NCBI GenBank assembly: GCA_020426425.1
Contig: JAGQQB010000040.1
Location: forward strand, 1 to 14,189
Source: Planctomycetaceae bacterium
GTDB lineage: Bacteria > Planctomycetota > Planctomycetia > Planctomycetales > Planctomycetaceae
Direction: 5' to 3'
Length of the DNA stretch: 14,189 nucleotides
Shown here: piece by piece, positions 5,466 to 14,089 of the stretch
How positions within the stretch are numbered: the first letter of the stretch is position 1
Layout of the letters: the number at the start of each line of letters is the position of its first letter
Notes under the pieces: model-generated
Databases searched by the model: none
What the model saw: only the letters and a program-made list of their open reading frames with translations
What the model was told of the DNA's origin: nothing
Translations under genes and position numbers: made by a program

Positions 5466-8459
5466 TCAGTTTCGGGTCAGGAACTCGTCGGTGTTGAACA
5501 TCAGCCGCGCGACGCTCGTCCAGGTGGCCAGTTCGATGGAGTCAGCCTGAGCAGTGGTCCCGGCGAGAAACTTGCCCGTCAACTCAGGATCGGCCTCGAA
5601 ACGTGCATGCTCCCGATGCAGGTACTCCTCCAGCACCTGCAGTTCGCGTACACTCGGTTGTCGAGACAAACAATGGAGATACAGCAGTCGCAGTCGCGCG
5701 GGTGTGTCCGCCTCTCCGTTGTTTAAGAGGTGCCGCGCCAGTCCCTGCGCCAGCTCAATTAATGCGGGATCATTTGCCATTGTCAGCGATTGCAGCGGCG
5801 TGTTCGAACGCGCGCGGCGAGTACAGACCGTGCTGAAGTCCGGCGCGTCGAAGGTTGTCAACAGTGGATAGGGCGCGCTGCGATAGAACATCGTGTACAT
5901 CGTCCGCCGATACCGATCAGGGCCGGTACTCGTCGGCCAGTTCTTCTTGTTCTGCGTGAATGCATAGATCCCTTCGGGCTGAGGTGGATAGACACTCGGC
6001 CCGCCAACGTCGCGTGTGAACAACCCGCTGGCGACCAGTGCCTGATCGCGTACTGCCTCCGCCTCCATCCGAAAGCGCGACTGACGTCCCAGCAGCAGAT
6101 TGCGAGGATCGCGTTCCAGCATTTCCGGTGTGACCTCGCTGGCCTGTCGGTACGTGGCAGATGTGACGATGAGCCGATGCAGACGCTTCAGCGACCAACC
6201 CTGCTCCATGAACTCGGCAGCCAGCCAGTTGAGCAATTCAGGATGCGTCGGCAGCGATCCCTGCAACCCGAGATCGTTTTCTGTCTCGACCAGTCCTTTG
6301 CCAAAGTACTGCCCCCAAATGCGGTTCACGATCACCCGGGCCGTCAGCGGGTTGTGGCGCGAGACGAGCCACTGTGCGAGGTCGAGACGATTTTGGATCT
6401 CGGTATTTCCAGTGGTGTCGAACGCCTGTGGGATCCCGGGAGAGAGCGGCCCCCGCTCAGTGTCGGGATTGAGAAAATCACCCCGCTTGAGAAGGTGCGT
6501 CAGCGGCGGTTCGGCCATTTCACGCAGAATCAATTGATCAACCGAGCTGCCATCGCCGGGGAACTTCGTTTGCAATTCGTTCAGGTGCTGCCGCATCTGA
6601 GCCAGTCGCTCGGAAGTCGAGGACTCGGACCGTGGCGCGGGCGAAGCGGAACTCACATCGAACGCAAACCGACCGATGAGATAGTTCTCGTTCAGGTCAT
6701 GCCGCAGGGTCACACTGAGCGGCTGTCCGTTGAGCTTGACCGGCTTTGCCAGCACGAAGATGGCTTCGTGCGGAGCGTTCATCTTGTGGCCCGCTTTGGA
6801 TTGCTGGCCGTCCACATTGATCGCCCAGCCGGTCCGGGCGTTTCCATCGATTGCCGCCGCGACTGGATAACCTGGCTGCGCGTGATCTGACCACGCCTGT
6901 GCAAGGGGAATCGAGTCCTCGCCGAGGCGCACATGCAGTCCAGTCAGAACGAAGTTACCGTTGCCGGCACGACCAGGCCCCTGTTTGGGCAATGACGGAT
7001 CAGTTAGCACGCGCAAACGGATGGCAGTGATCGTTGCGGGAACCTGCGAGTCAGTGGCGGATGCAGCGAGGTCGATCTCATAAGCCTCATTGGCCGTCAC
7101 TCCCGAACCGACCAGCAGCGAACCGTCCTCAAGTAGTTTCAGGGGAACATTGCTTTCCGTAACGAATCGTTCCGGCTGGGGCGTTTGCCATTGCCAATCC
7201 TGGATGGACAGATTGGACTCGTCTTTCGACTTCTCCAGACGCTTGTATTCCGTTTGCAGCCGCGTGTACTCCGCCAGCGCTGATCGTTGTTCGTCGGTCC
7301 AACCGAAGAGTTCCCCTTCGCGCACGGGGACTGTGGGGCCGGTGTTGTTGGAGTCGACTGTCCGATTCAAACAGGAGTAGAGACGGTAATACTCTTCCTG
7401 CAAAATCGGATCGTATTTGTGTGTGTGACACTGGGCGCAGCCAACGGTCAGTCCCAGCCAGACGGCGCCGGTCGTGTTCACCCGGTCGATCATCGCCTCA
7501 TGCCGATACTGGTCTGGTTTCACCCCCCCTTCCTGATTGATCATCGTATTGCGATGAAACGCAGTTGCGACCAGCTGTCGCTGCGAGGGATCAGGCAGCA
7601 GATCGCCTGCCAGTTGCTCAATGGTGAACTGATCAAACGGCATGTCTTCGTTGAGTGCCCAGATGACCCAGTCGCGGTAGGGCCACATCACGCGCGGTCC
7701 ATCGATCGTATAGCCGTGCGAGTCGGCATACCGTGCCTGATCGAGCCAATGCCGTCCCCAGCGTTCCCCGTAATGCGGGCTCGCCAGGAGCTGGTCGACC
7801 AGATGCTCATACGCATCCGGCGCGCTGTCGTCGAAGTACCGGGTTGCTTCAACCGGTGTCGGAATCAACCCGGTCAGGTCCTGATGGACGCGCCGCACCA
7901 ACGTCGTCGGAGACGCCTCGGCGGATGGCTCCAGTCCCTCCTGGCGCAAGCGATCCAGCACAAATGCATCGATCTCGTTTCGGCACCACGAATCGTCCTT
8001 GGTGGCGGGAATCTCTGGACGGACCACCGGCTGAAACGCCCAGTGCTCTGTGTACACTGCACCTGCATTGACCCAGCGCTGCAGGAGTTCACGCTGCCGT
8101 TCGGTCAATGGCTTGTTGGCCGAGGCCGGAGGCATTTGCAGATCGGGATCGGTCGTCATGATTCGTTCAATCAGTGGACTCTCCGCCGCCTTGCCGGGGA
8201 CAATCGCACCAAACTCGACCGCCGCCGCGCGCACATCGAGCCGCAAATCTGCCTCGCGTGTTTCCTCATCGACTCCGTGACACTGATAGCAGTGGTTCGA
8301 CAGAATCGGACGGATGTCGCGTTCGAAGTCGACCGTCGTCGTGGCCGGTGGAGACGCTGTGGCCGTTGCTGCTTCTCCCGCCGCGTGAACATTGCCCCTC
8401 CCAATCAGAGCGAGCAGGGCGACGACGAAAATGAGATCAGGAAGGCGGGAACTCAGCAT
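5466..8459 (-). CDS. Exported planctomycete cytochrome c-like protein with PSCyt1, PSCyt2 (DUF1549) and PSD1 (DUF1553) domains (997 aa)
   Basis: A Sec-type leader (LIFVVALLALIG, cleavage near NVHA at 23-26) precedes the PSCyt1 domain with a CYQCH haem-c motif at 57-61 and the usual LQMPP distal methionine block (107-111). The PSCyt2/DUF1549 domain covers about 160-365 (NEIDAFVLDRL, then GERWGRHWLDQARYADSHGY) and carries a second CxxCH, CAQCH at 341-345. A beta-rich insert follows at about 435-605 (AAAIDGNARTGWAI at 534-547). The PSD1/DUF1553 domain covers about 690-940 (NPLTARVIVNRIWGQYFGKGLV, then RSNTPLQSLTMANDP). Such proteins are thought to be periplasmic or surface-exposed and possibly redox-active; no reaction is proven. 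A GTG at 8519 abuts the stop of the upstream gene, but the ATG at 8459 is chosen because the leader starts there. The DUF1501 gene follows after 63 nt. Confidence 0.93.
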   Translation of the reverse strand: MLSSRLPDLIFVVALLALIGRGNVHAAGEAATATASPPATTTVDFERDIRPILSNHCYQCHGVDEETREADLRLDVRAAAVEFGAIVPGKAAESPLIERIMTTDPDLQMPPASANKPLTERQRELLQRWVNAGAVYTEHWAFQPVVRPEIPATKDDSWCRNEIDAFVLDRLRQEGLEPSAEASPTTLVRRVHQDLTGLIPTPVEATRYFDDSAPDAYEHLVDQLLASPHYGERWGRHWLDQARYADSHGYTIDGPRVMWPYRDWVIWALNEDMPFDQFTIEQLAGDLLPDPSQRQLVATAFHRNTMINQEGGVKPDQYRHEAMIDRVNTTGAVWLGLTVGCAQCHTHKYDPILQEEYYRLYSCLNRTVDSNNTGPTVPVREGELFGWTDEQRSALAEYTRLQTEYKRLEKSKDESNLSIQDWQWQTPQPERFVTESNVPLKLLEDGSLLVGSGVTANEAYEIDLAASATDSQVPATITAIRLRVLTDPSLPKQGPGRAGNGNFVLTGLHVRLGEDSIPLAQAWSDHAQPGYPVAAAIDGNARTGWAINVDGQQSKAGHKMNAPHEAIFVLAKPVKLNGQPLSVTLRHDLNENYLIGRFAFDVSSASPAPRSESSTSERLAQMRQHLNELQTKFPGDGSSVDQLILREMAEPPLTHLLKRGDFLNPDTERGPLSPGIPQAFDTTGNTEIQNRLDLAQWLVSRHNPLTARVIVNRIWGQYFGKGLVETENDLGLQGSLPTHPELLNWLAAEFMEQGWSLKRLHRLIVTSATYRQASEVTPEMLERDPRNLLLGRQSRFRMEAEAVRDQALVASGLFTRDVGGPSVYPPQPEGIYAFTQNKKNWPTSTGPDRYRRTMYTMFYRSAPYPLLTTFDAPDFSTVCTRRARSNTPLQSLTMANDPALIELAQGLARHLLNNGEADTPARLRLLYLHCLSRQPSVRELQVLEEYLHREHARFEADPELTGKFLAGTTAQADSIELATWTSVARLMFNTDEFLTRN

Positions 8460-8519
8460 GGCAGATCGTCGGTGAGAACTTACGAGGAAGGACGTCAAAT
8501 AGCGGCGGAGTGTCAACAC

Positions 8520-9299
8520 TCAGCAGACGGTGGGGAGGGATTTCAAATCGATGTGTGTCTGATCCTCGGCAAGGCAGACATTCCGAAAATGCTTCCGCGC
8601 CTGTGTGATGTTCACAGGATTGTTGTCGGTCCGGGTTGGATCCATATGCACCAGTACCAGTTGCCCGGCGCCAACACGCTGCGCAAGTTGCGTTACCATA
8701 CTGACGCAACTGTGCCCAGTGCGCTGGGCCAATTCAATCTGCTCATCAGAAAAGTAACATTCATGCACCAGCAACTGCGCGCCCTGAATGAAGTCGTCGT
8801 AGCTGCCATCGACGGTCGTGTCCGTCACGTACGCCAGGGATAGGGTCTTGCTGCCGCGATGCCATTCCAGGCGAAATGCATTTGAGCCACCGGGATGACT
8901 CACGAGCGGGTGATGCGTGACACTCAAGTCCGGTCCGACGTCAATCTGCGTGGTCTCCTCCAACGGGAGAAACAACAGGTTTTCTGGCAGTAGCGGAAAC
9001 ACCGGTTCGGCAAACAGGTGATTGCGAACTGCGTCCAAGACCGCCTGCCGCGCGAAGAGTCGCGCCTGTTTGAGCCGACCATCGAGCAACGGCACAAGCA
9101 GATAAGTCAACCCACAGATGTGATCAAGATGCGCATGCGACAGGCAGATCGTCAGTTCGTCGGTCTGGAGTAGACCCGGGATCCGAAACGCGGCCGTTCC
9201 GGCATCGAACACCAGCCCCACTTCCGGCACCATCAGGCAAGCCGTATGGCGACGTTCGTTCGGGTGATAGCCACCAGTTCCAAGGAAGTGCAGTTTCAT
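8520..9299 (-). CDS. Metallo-beta-lactamase-fold hydrolase, RNase Z-like (259 aa)
   Basis: The protein begins MKLHFLGTGGYHPNERRH, the typical first strand of RNase Z-like metallo-beta-lactamase proteins, and carries the zinc motif HAHLDH at 55-60. Further probable ligands are H135 (SHPGGSN), D160 (YVTDT) and H218 (VHMDP); LVHECYF (177-183) and TGHSC (194-198) also match the RNase Z-like subgroup. There is no leader, so it should be cytosolic, unlike its neighbours. It may be a nuclease or a small-molecule hydrolase; it is short for a tRNA-processing RNase Z and no exosite arm was identified. The ATG at 9299 is set by the conserved first strand, though no Shine-Dalgarno box is visible. It lies 68 nt after the propeller gene and just before the PSCyt/PSD1 gene, so probably in the same operon, but a shared pathway is only inferred. 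Confidence 0.88.
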   Translation of the reverse strand: MKLHFLGTGGYHPNERRHTACLMVPEVGLVFDAGTAAFRIPGLLQTDELTICLSHAHLDHICGLTYLLVPLLDGRLKQARLFARQAVLDAVRNHLFAEPVFPLLPENLLFLPLEETTQIDVGPDLSVTHHPLVSHPGGSNAFRLEWHRGSKTLSLAYVTDTTVDGSYDDFIQGAQLLVHECYFSDEQIELAQRTGHSCVSMVTQLAQRVGAGQLVLVHMDPTRTDNNPVNITQARKHFRNVCLAEDQTHIDLKSLPTVC

Positions 9300-9367
9300 T
9301 CAGGAGGGATCGTCACAGGCTTGTCGTGGGAGTGGTGCGGGCGGGGGCGCGACTTGATCGGTCGAAT

Positions 9368-12300
9368 TCATCGCTGCTCCTGGGCCGGAGAAATACGAAG
9401 TCGGAAGTTGTACGTGTCGAGTTCCAGCACCCCCTGTTGATAGTCAAAGTTCATCCGATGAAATCCCCCCTGATCAGATGGCCGCTTCCAGTTCAGCAGG
9501 GGGTTCCCCGTCTGCTTATCCAGGCAGACGACACGCAGATCGCGGTAGTACACCCGGTCCAGATGGATCGGTTGATCGCCCAAGAATACGAGTGCCGGAG
9601 TGGACTCGAAGTCAGACGTCAACAGCGTCAACGATGTGGTGGGATGCTGGTTCTTGGGCTTCTGTTGGTTCTGCTGCTGCTCTTTGCCTTTCTGGTTCTG
9701 CTCTTTGCCTTCCAGGGGCGGTTGGTCACCGGAACTTTCACTTTCCGACATCGACTCTGCTTCGCCGATCTTGCCGGTCTCCTGAGACCACAGCAAACCC
9801 CCTGTGCGGGAAAACCCAAAGATCGTTCCCCCAGCCCGAATCGAAGGGATGTTGACATAAATGGAGTGTTGCGAGCCATGCTCCACAACAGCGAAGATCC
9901 GCGTGGCGTCTGCCAGCAGTGTCACACGCCGCTTGGCAGTCATGATGGATTCCGGAATTGCTCCCAGTTCGGTCAACGTCCCAGATTCGACATTCAGCAG
10001 CACCATGTCCCCGGTTCCGCGCAGAATGCCCACGTGATCCTGATCGACACGCACCATCAGGTCGGCGTCTACAAACGTTTGTTCCCATCGTTGTTCAAAC
10101 GTCCCTGATTCCCGGGCGACAAACTTCCATTGCCGAGGCGAGGACTCAGCCACCTGTTCGAACGACACCGTCTGGCCCGGTCGAATCTGATAGACCTGCT
10201 GCAAGTCGCCCAGGGGCGACTTCTCCTCTGACAGCGGCGACCCATCGAGTGGGTGACGCAATCGTGTTTGCCCACTTCGAGCAAACGTGATCAACTGATC
10301 GTCCTGCTGCAGCACGTTGCTGGCATTCAGATAATCACTGTCAGTCCACAAGATGTCCCCAGTCAGGGCATCGACCGCAGTCAATTTCCGCAGTTGCAGC
10401 AGGATGACGAAGTCGCCGGCGCCGACCAGATACCCATTCTGTCCAGAGGCTCTGGTGCCACTTGTCGCCAGGAATGAACTGGGACTGGACATCGTCAGTT
10501 GTCGCGGTCGCCCCGGAGCACGCAGGCGTCGCGCCGACTCCTCGCGGACGTCGGGCACGAATGTCCACAGAATCTCACGATCAGAAATCCCCAAAGCATG
10601 AACCACGCCCCGATGGAGCAGATAGGCGACTGAGCCGGAAACCTCGTAACCAACGGTCGCCTGATGTTGCTGCTCGGGAATCAGGCGGAGCGGGACCGAC
10701 CACCAGAGTCCGCCGCTCAAGTAGTCGTCCACCTTCAGTCGGTTCGCTTGAGCATCGAAGGAGAGCCGTCGCTGCGTCATCACCCCCTGGTCAGTCGGCG
10801 AATCCGTTGTCGCCTCCATCGTGACCTGGATTCCGCGGCGCGGACGTCCGGCGAGTCGATCAACCTGGAGTGGATGGGATTTCCACACTGTTTCCCAGTG
10901 CTGCGCCGGCGTCCCGAGTCGCGATCGCAGTTGTTGAACCATCGTCGTCAGGAACTCCCGCTGAGACTGACCGCGAATCTGCTGCGGCAGATCGCTTCGC
11001 GTGAGCGCGTATTGCCAGCAGCCCAGCGCCTCGCGGAAGTGACCACGATCAGCGAACATCTCCGCCATCTCGGTAATCGCGGTCAGGCGCTGTTCCGGTT
11101 GTCCGCGAACTGTCACCCGGCGAAACTGAATCGCGGCCCGGGACAACTGATCCCGATCCCGATCCTCCCGCGCTAGTTGCAGCAACAACTGGTTCCCGGC
11201 GGGATGGAAACTCAGCGCCAACGCCACTCGCTCCCGCAACTTCTGCTCCTGTGGATCGAGACCGGCGATCAACTGTTTCGCACGCGCATCGAACTCGCGC
11301 TGCTGAGTCTCGTCGAGCTTGGCGGCGAGCTGTTCGAGTTGTCGACCGACCCAGACATCCAGCCGAGTTTCACGAGTTTCCTCAGTGAACATCGGCGGCT
11401 CTGGGAGAAGCAGCAATTGCAGGAACTGCGCGACAGCGGCATCCAGTTCGCCGCGTCTCAGTGCCTGCTGCGCCTGAAGCCTCAGCAACGTTCCTTCCTG
11501 ATCCACTGACGCCAGTCGTTCCAGCCGGGCGATCCAGTTCGCGGCCTCTGCGACATCTTCGGACTGGGCGCACAGCGATGTCAGCAGATCCCATTCAATT
11601 CGCGACGCCAGTTCTCGATCAGTCACCGGCCACTGATCGCGTCGCATGGCGGGCACGAGGTCGAGTCGCTCCAGCGCCCCCCGCCGATTGTTGGCGAGTA
11701 GCTGCATCTGAACTTCGTGCAACACGCGATAAGGATCGTCCATCGCCAACTGGCTCCAGCGGCGCATTTCGGCATCGCGGGCGGGGAAACAGTTCAGTTG
11801 ACTCGGTGAGACCGAGAACAGCAGCCCCTCGTGCGTCGACAGGTTGCCGAGTGTGGTCGGCAGATGGTTCGCGATTGTTTGCGTCCCCGACTCCTTGCCC
11901 GTTTCCAGATCGACATGTAGCAGTGTTCGTTCGCCAAGCGGCAACAGGTAAGTCTTCCCCAGCGCGATGCCAATTCCCGTTGGCATGCCAGAGTCGGAAG
12001 GATACGACAATTGCCACTTGACCGCGTGCGATTCCAGGTCGATCGCCTGCATCTCGGTCTTACCCACCAGTAGCACGCGGTTCTCGTACAGACCGGCGAC
12101 ATACAAATGGTTCTCCTTCGGGACCCGCCATTGCTGCAAGCCACTGAAGTCGATGCAGATCAGCATCGGTTGAGTCGAGCCAAACTCGTCCGGAAGCTCC
12201 GCCGGCGACAGTAGGATTCGATTGCCCGCCAAGATCGGCTGTGTACGGAACCAGCGCTGGTTGAGCGGCTGAATCGAGTGCGCGCCCATGCCTCCCCGGA

Positions 12301-14056
12301 ACCGGCGACGCCCATCCCCTTCTTCCTTCTCCGTATAACGGTAGACCCACTCCAATTGATGCGTGTACTCATTCACCGCCACCAGCCAGCCACATGTGGT
12401 GGGGCAAAGAATCAAGCCTCGGGCGACTACCGGCTGACACAGCCACATGCGGCGAATCGGATCTTCCCGCAATGGTCGGCCTGAGGTCGCCAGATTCTGT
12501 GACCACAACACCAGACCTGATTGTGGCTCCAGGCCGATCAGAGACAACTCCGAGTCCCGCTCGCCGATCACGAGCAGTTCCCCTTGATGTTCCACGGGGG
12601 GGCCGAAGAAGTAGTACCCCGCCAACGACCGCGTAAACAGCGGCTCCAGTTCGGGGCCGCCGACAGTCCACAACCTGCGGCCAGTCTGCGAGTCACGACA
12701 GACGAGTTCGTTCACCGACCAACTCTCATCCCGCTGTTGAGGATTCCCTCGCCAGTACTGATTGTAAGTCAACGTGGCGAGTGGATCTTGAGCCTCGACA
12801 CTGTACAGTCGACCGTCGATCACGGACATGCGACTGGTCACCTGATCGCGGAACAGCACGGTGCTCAGAGGATGCTGATCGACTTGCAATCCATTGTAAG
12901 GGACGACGTTAAGGTCTTCGTCGAAGTTCCATTCCGGTCCCGGAGTGGGCGCCAGGCGGGATTCAAAATCTTCCTCGACCAGTTCCTGCCAGACGGTCTG
13001 GCCCGTGGCGACGTCCCGCGCACGCAGACCGGCAAGATCGCGTGTGATCAAGAGATTCTCCGCGAAGACAGGTTCCGCCTGAGGCAACGCCGCACGCTGC
13101 TGATCATCCATGTCACGCGACAACAATCGATATTGCTCCTGCACGCTGTACCGGGCCATGCGCGACTCGGTCCAGTTTGCCAGCAGCAACGGATCACTGA
13201 GACTGATCGGAGCGTTCGAGGTTCGGGCTGGCGCGGGCACCGGTTGTGCCTCAAACCAATCGGCCGGACTTAATGAACGTTCCGCTCCCAGGATTTGCTG
13301 CCAACCCAAGACACGTGCCAGCCGTTCTTCTGCCGTGGTTCGCTCACCGAGTCGATCCAGTGCGAGCGCGGCGATCACTGCCCAGCGCTGCTCGCCAGTC
13401 TCCTCCACCAGTTCTTCCGCCAAATCGATCACCGGGGCATGATCACCCCGCAGTCCCCACCGCGCGACCAGCAGTTCCCCAGCACGATGTCCGGCATTGA
13501 GGTACCGAAATCTTCGTCGAACCTCGATCAGCAAGGCCTCTCGCTGTTCCTGGATCGCCTGCTCCAGTAACTGATCTGCCATCGCGCCGTAGCGATTGAC
13601 GTAACTTCGCCGACCTGCCTCGGGCATGTCGCGCAGACGGCGCTCCACCGCTTTGCGGATCGATTCCCATTCCCCCTCGGGCGTCAGGACCAGGGAATCG
13701 GCGGGACGATCAAGCAGGTACTGCAGAATCTCCACGACATCCTGCCAACGCTCTTGTTCGATCAACCGATCTGCTTGCAACAAGCGACGTGCGTTCTCAG
13801 GATTCTGAGGAGTACGGACATCGAACTTGTCCCGTCCCGCCCGGTCCGCGAATTCATCTTCCGCATCGGCGGTTTCGTCATCGACCCCACGAATCTGTCG
13901 GTCAATTTGCTGGAACAACTTCCCGACAGGGTTTTTCGGTCCCTTAGCCTGCTCGGCCTGTTCTGCCTGTTGCTGCGCCTGTCCAACCGCGCATACAAAC
14001 AGCATCCAGCCACACATCAGCAACCAGAATCCTGGCAACACTCGCGGTCGTCTCAT
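9368..14056 (-). CDS. Very large exported PQQ-like beta-propeller protein with helical (TPR-like) segments (1562 aa)
   Basis: A leader (MRRPRVLPGFWLLMCGWMLF, cleavage near GQAQ at 25-28) is followed by a Q/E/K-rich linker and helical repeats (about 85-255). A first beta-propeller (about 325-755) has the tryptophan-docking type repeats TGQTVWQ, TGRRLWTVGG, SGLVLWSQ, HQLEWVYRY and HAVKWQLS. A long helical region (about 760-1065) resembles TPRs (DRGHFREALGCWQYAL). A second propeller (about 1080-1562) has REILWTFVP, TGDILWTDSD, GGLLWSQETG and NPLLNWKRP, interrupted at about 1430-1470 by a low-complexity E/Q/K/N stretch. These propellers resemble BamB-type structural modules; no PQQ-dehydrogenase active site was recognised, so a binding or scaffolding role in the cell envelope is inferred. 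The frame opens at a TTG (14119), but the ATG at 14056 starts the leader and has ggggac about 6 nt upstream. It appears to be the first gene of the cluster. Confidence 0.88.
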   Translation of the reverse strand: MRRPRVLPGFWLLMCGWMLFVCAVGQAQQQAEQAEQAKGPKNPVGKLFQQIDRQIRGVDDETADAEDEFADRAGRDKFDVRTPQNPENARRLLQADRLIEQERWQDVVEILQYLLDRPADSLVLTPEGEWESIRKAVERRLRDMPEAGRRSYVNRYGAMADQLLEQAIQEQREALLIEVRRRFRYLNAGHRAGELLVARWGLRGDHAPVIDLAEELVEETGEQRWAVIAALALDRLGERTTAEERLARVLGWQQILGAERSLSPADWFEAQPVPAPARTSNAPISLSDPLLLANWTESRMARYSVQEQYRLLSRDMDDQQRAALPQAEPVFAENLLITRDLAGLRARDVATGQTVWQELVEEDFESRLAPTPGPEWNFDEDLNVVPYNGLQVDQHPLSTVLFRDQVTSRMSVIDGRLYSVEAQDPLATLTYNQYWRGNPQQRDESWSVNELVCRDSQTGRRLWTVGGPELEPLFTRSLAGYYFFGPPVEHQGELLVIGERDSELSLIGLEPQSGLVLWSQNLATSGRPLREDPIRRMWLCQPVVARGLILCPTTCGWLVAVNEYTHQLEWVYRYTEKEEGDGRRRFRGGMGAHSIQPLNQRWFRTQPILAGNRILLSPAELPDEFGSTQPMLICIDFSGLQQWRVPKENHLYVAGLYENRVLLVGKTEMQAIDLESHAVKWQLSYPSDSGMPTGIGIALGKTYLLPLGERTLLHVDLETGKESGTQTIANHLPTTLGNLSTHEGLLFSVSPSQLNCFPARDAEMRRWSQLAMDDPYRVLHEVQMQLLANNRRGALERLDLVPAMRRDQWPVTDRELASRIEWDLLTSLCAQSEDVAEAANWIARLERLASVDQEGTLLRLQAQQALRRGELDAAVAQFLQLLLLPEPPMFTEETRETRLDVWVGRQLEQLAAKLDETQQREFDARAKQLIAGLDPQEQKLRERVALALSFHPAGNQLLLQLAREDRDRDQLSRAAIQFRRVTVRGQPEQRLTAITEMAEMFADRGHFREALGCWQYALTRSDLPQQIRGQSQREFLTTMVQQLRSRLGTPAQHWETVWKSHPLQVDRLAGRPRRGIQVTMEATTDSPTDQGVMTQRRLSFDAQANRLKVDDYLSGGLWWSVPLRLIPEQQHQATVGYEVSGSVAYLLHRGVVHALGISDREILWTFVPDVREESARRLRAPGRPRQLTMSSPSSFLATSGTRASGQNGYLVGAGDFVILLQLRKLTAVDALTGDILWTDSDYLNASNVLQQDDQLITFARSGQTRLRHPLDGSPLSEEKSPLGDLQQVYQIRPGQTVSFEQVAESSPRQWKFVARESGTFEQRWEQTFVDADLMVRVDQDHVGILRGTGDMVLLNVESGTLTELGAIPESIMTAKRRVTLLADATRIFAVVEHGSQHSIYVNIPSIRAGGTIFGFSRTGGLLWSQETGKIGEAESMSESESSGDQPPLEGKEQNQKGKEQQQNQQKPKNQHPTTSLTLLTSDFESTPALVFLGDQPIHLDRVYYRDLRVVCLDKQTGNPLLNWKRPSDQGGFHRMNFDYQQGVLELDTYNFRLRISPAQEQR
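9640..9760. repeat. Low-complexity repeat encoding an E/Q/K/N-rich insert in the propeller protein
   Basis: Within the last propeller of the large protein, plus-strand ggttctgctgctgctctttgcctt (9667-9690) is partly repeated as ggttctgctctttgcctt (9694-9711), with further ggttct units nearby. It encodes a polar, probably disordered loop containing KEQNQ and KEQQQNQQ, next to a serine/glutamate-rich run. Repeat slippage is the likely source of this insertion. Confidence 0.65.
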
Positions 14057-14083
14057 GGAAAGTCCCCAAATCATGTCCCCCTG

Positions 14084-14089
14084 ATCATA
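14084..14089 (-). promoter_or_regulatory. Candidate -10 box for the propeller gene and four-gene cluster
   Basis: On the minus strand TATGAT (14089-14084) lies 27 nt upstream of the ATG at 14056, which would give a leader of about 20 nt containing the ggggac ribosome site. A possible -35, TTCGAC, lies 18 nt further upstream and matches the consensus poorly. The box is visible; promoter activity is inferred. The remaining sequence to the window end (14090-14189) shows no gene. Confidence 0.3.

Noticed and set aside
5790..6890. 366-residue plus-strand open frame antisense to the cytochrome gene
   Set aside because: It is opposite the conserved PSD1 domain, with no recognisable domain and arginine-rich composition; a codon-bias shadow.
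8511..8516. TTGACA on the minus strand near the cytochrome gene start, a possible -35 box
   Set aside because: No acceptable -10 hexamer lies 15-19 nt downstream, and the position fits an internal operon junction.
7287..8843. 518-residue plus-strand open frame antisense to the cytochrome and hydrolase genes
   Set aside because: It lies entirely opposite two well-supported genes, has no family motifs, and is rich in R, P, C and H as expected from the antisense of GC-rich codons.
9326..10108. 260-residue plus-strand frame with a leucine-rich hydrophobic run
   Set aside because: The apparent membrane segment (LVLLLLFAFLVLLFAF) is the antisense reading of the E/Q/K repeat in the propeller gene, not a real protein.
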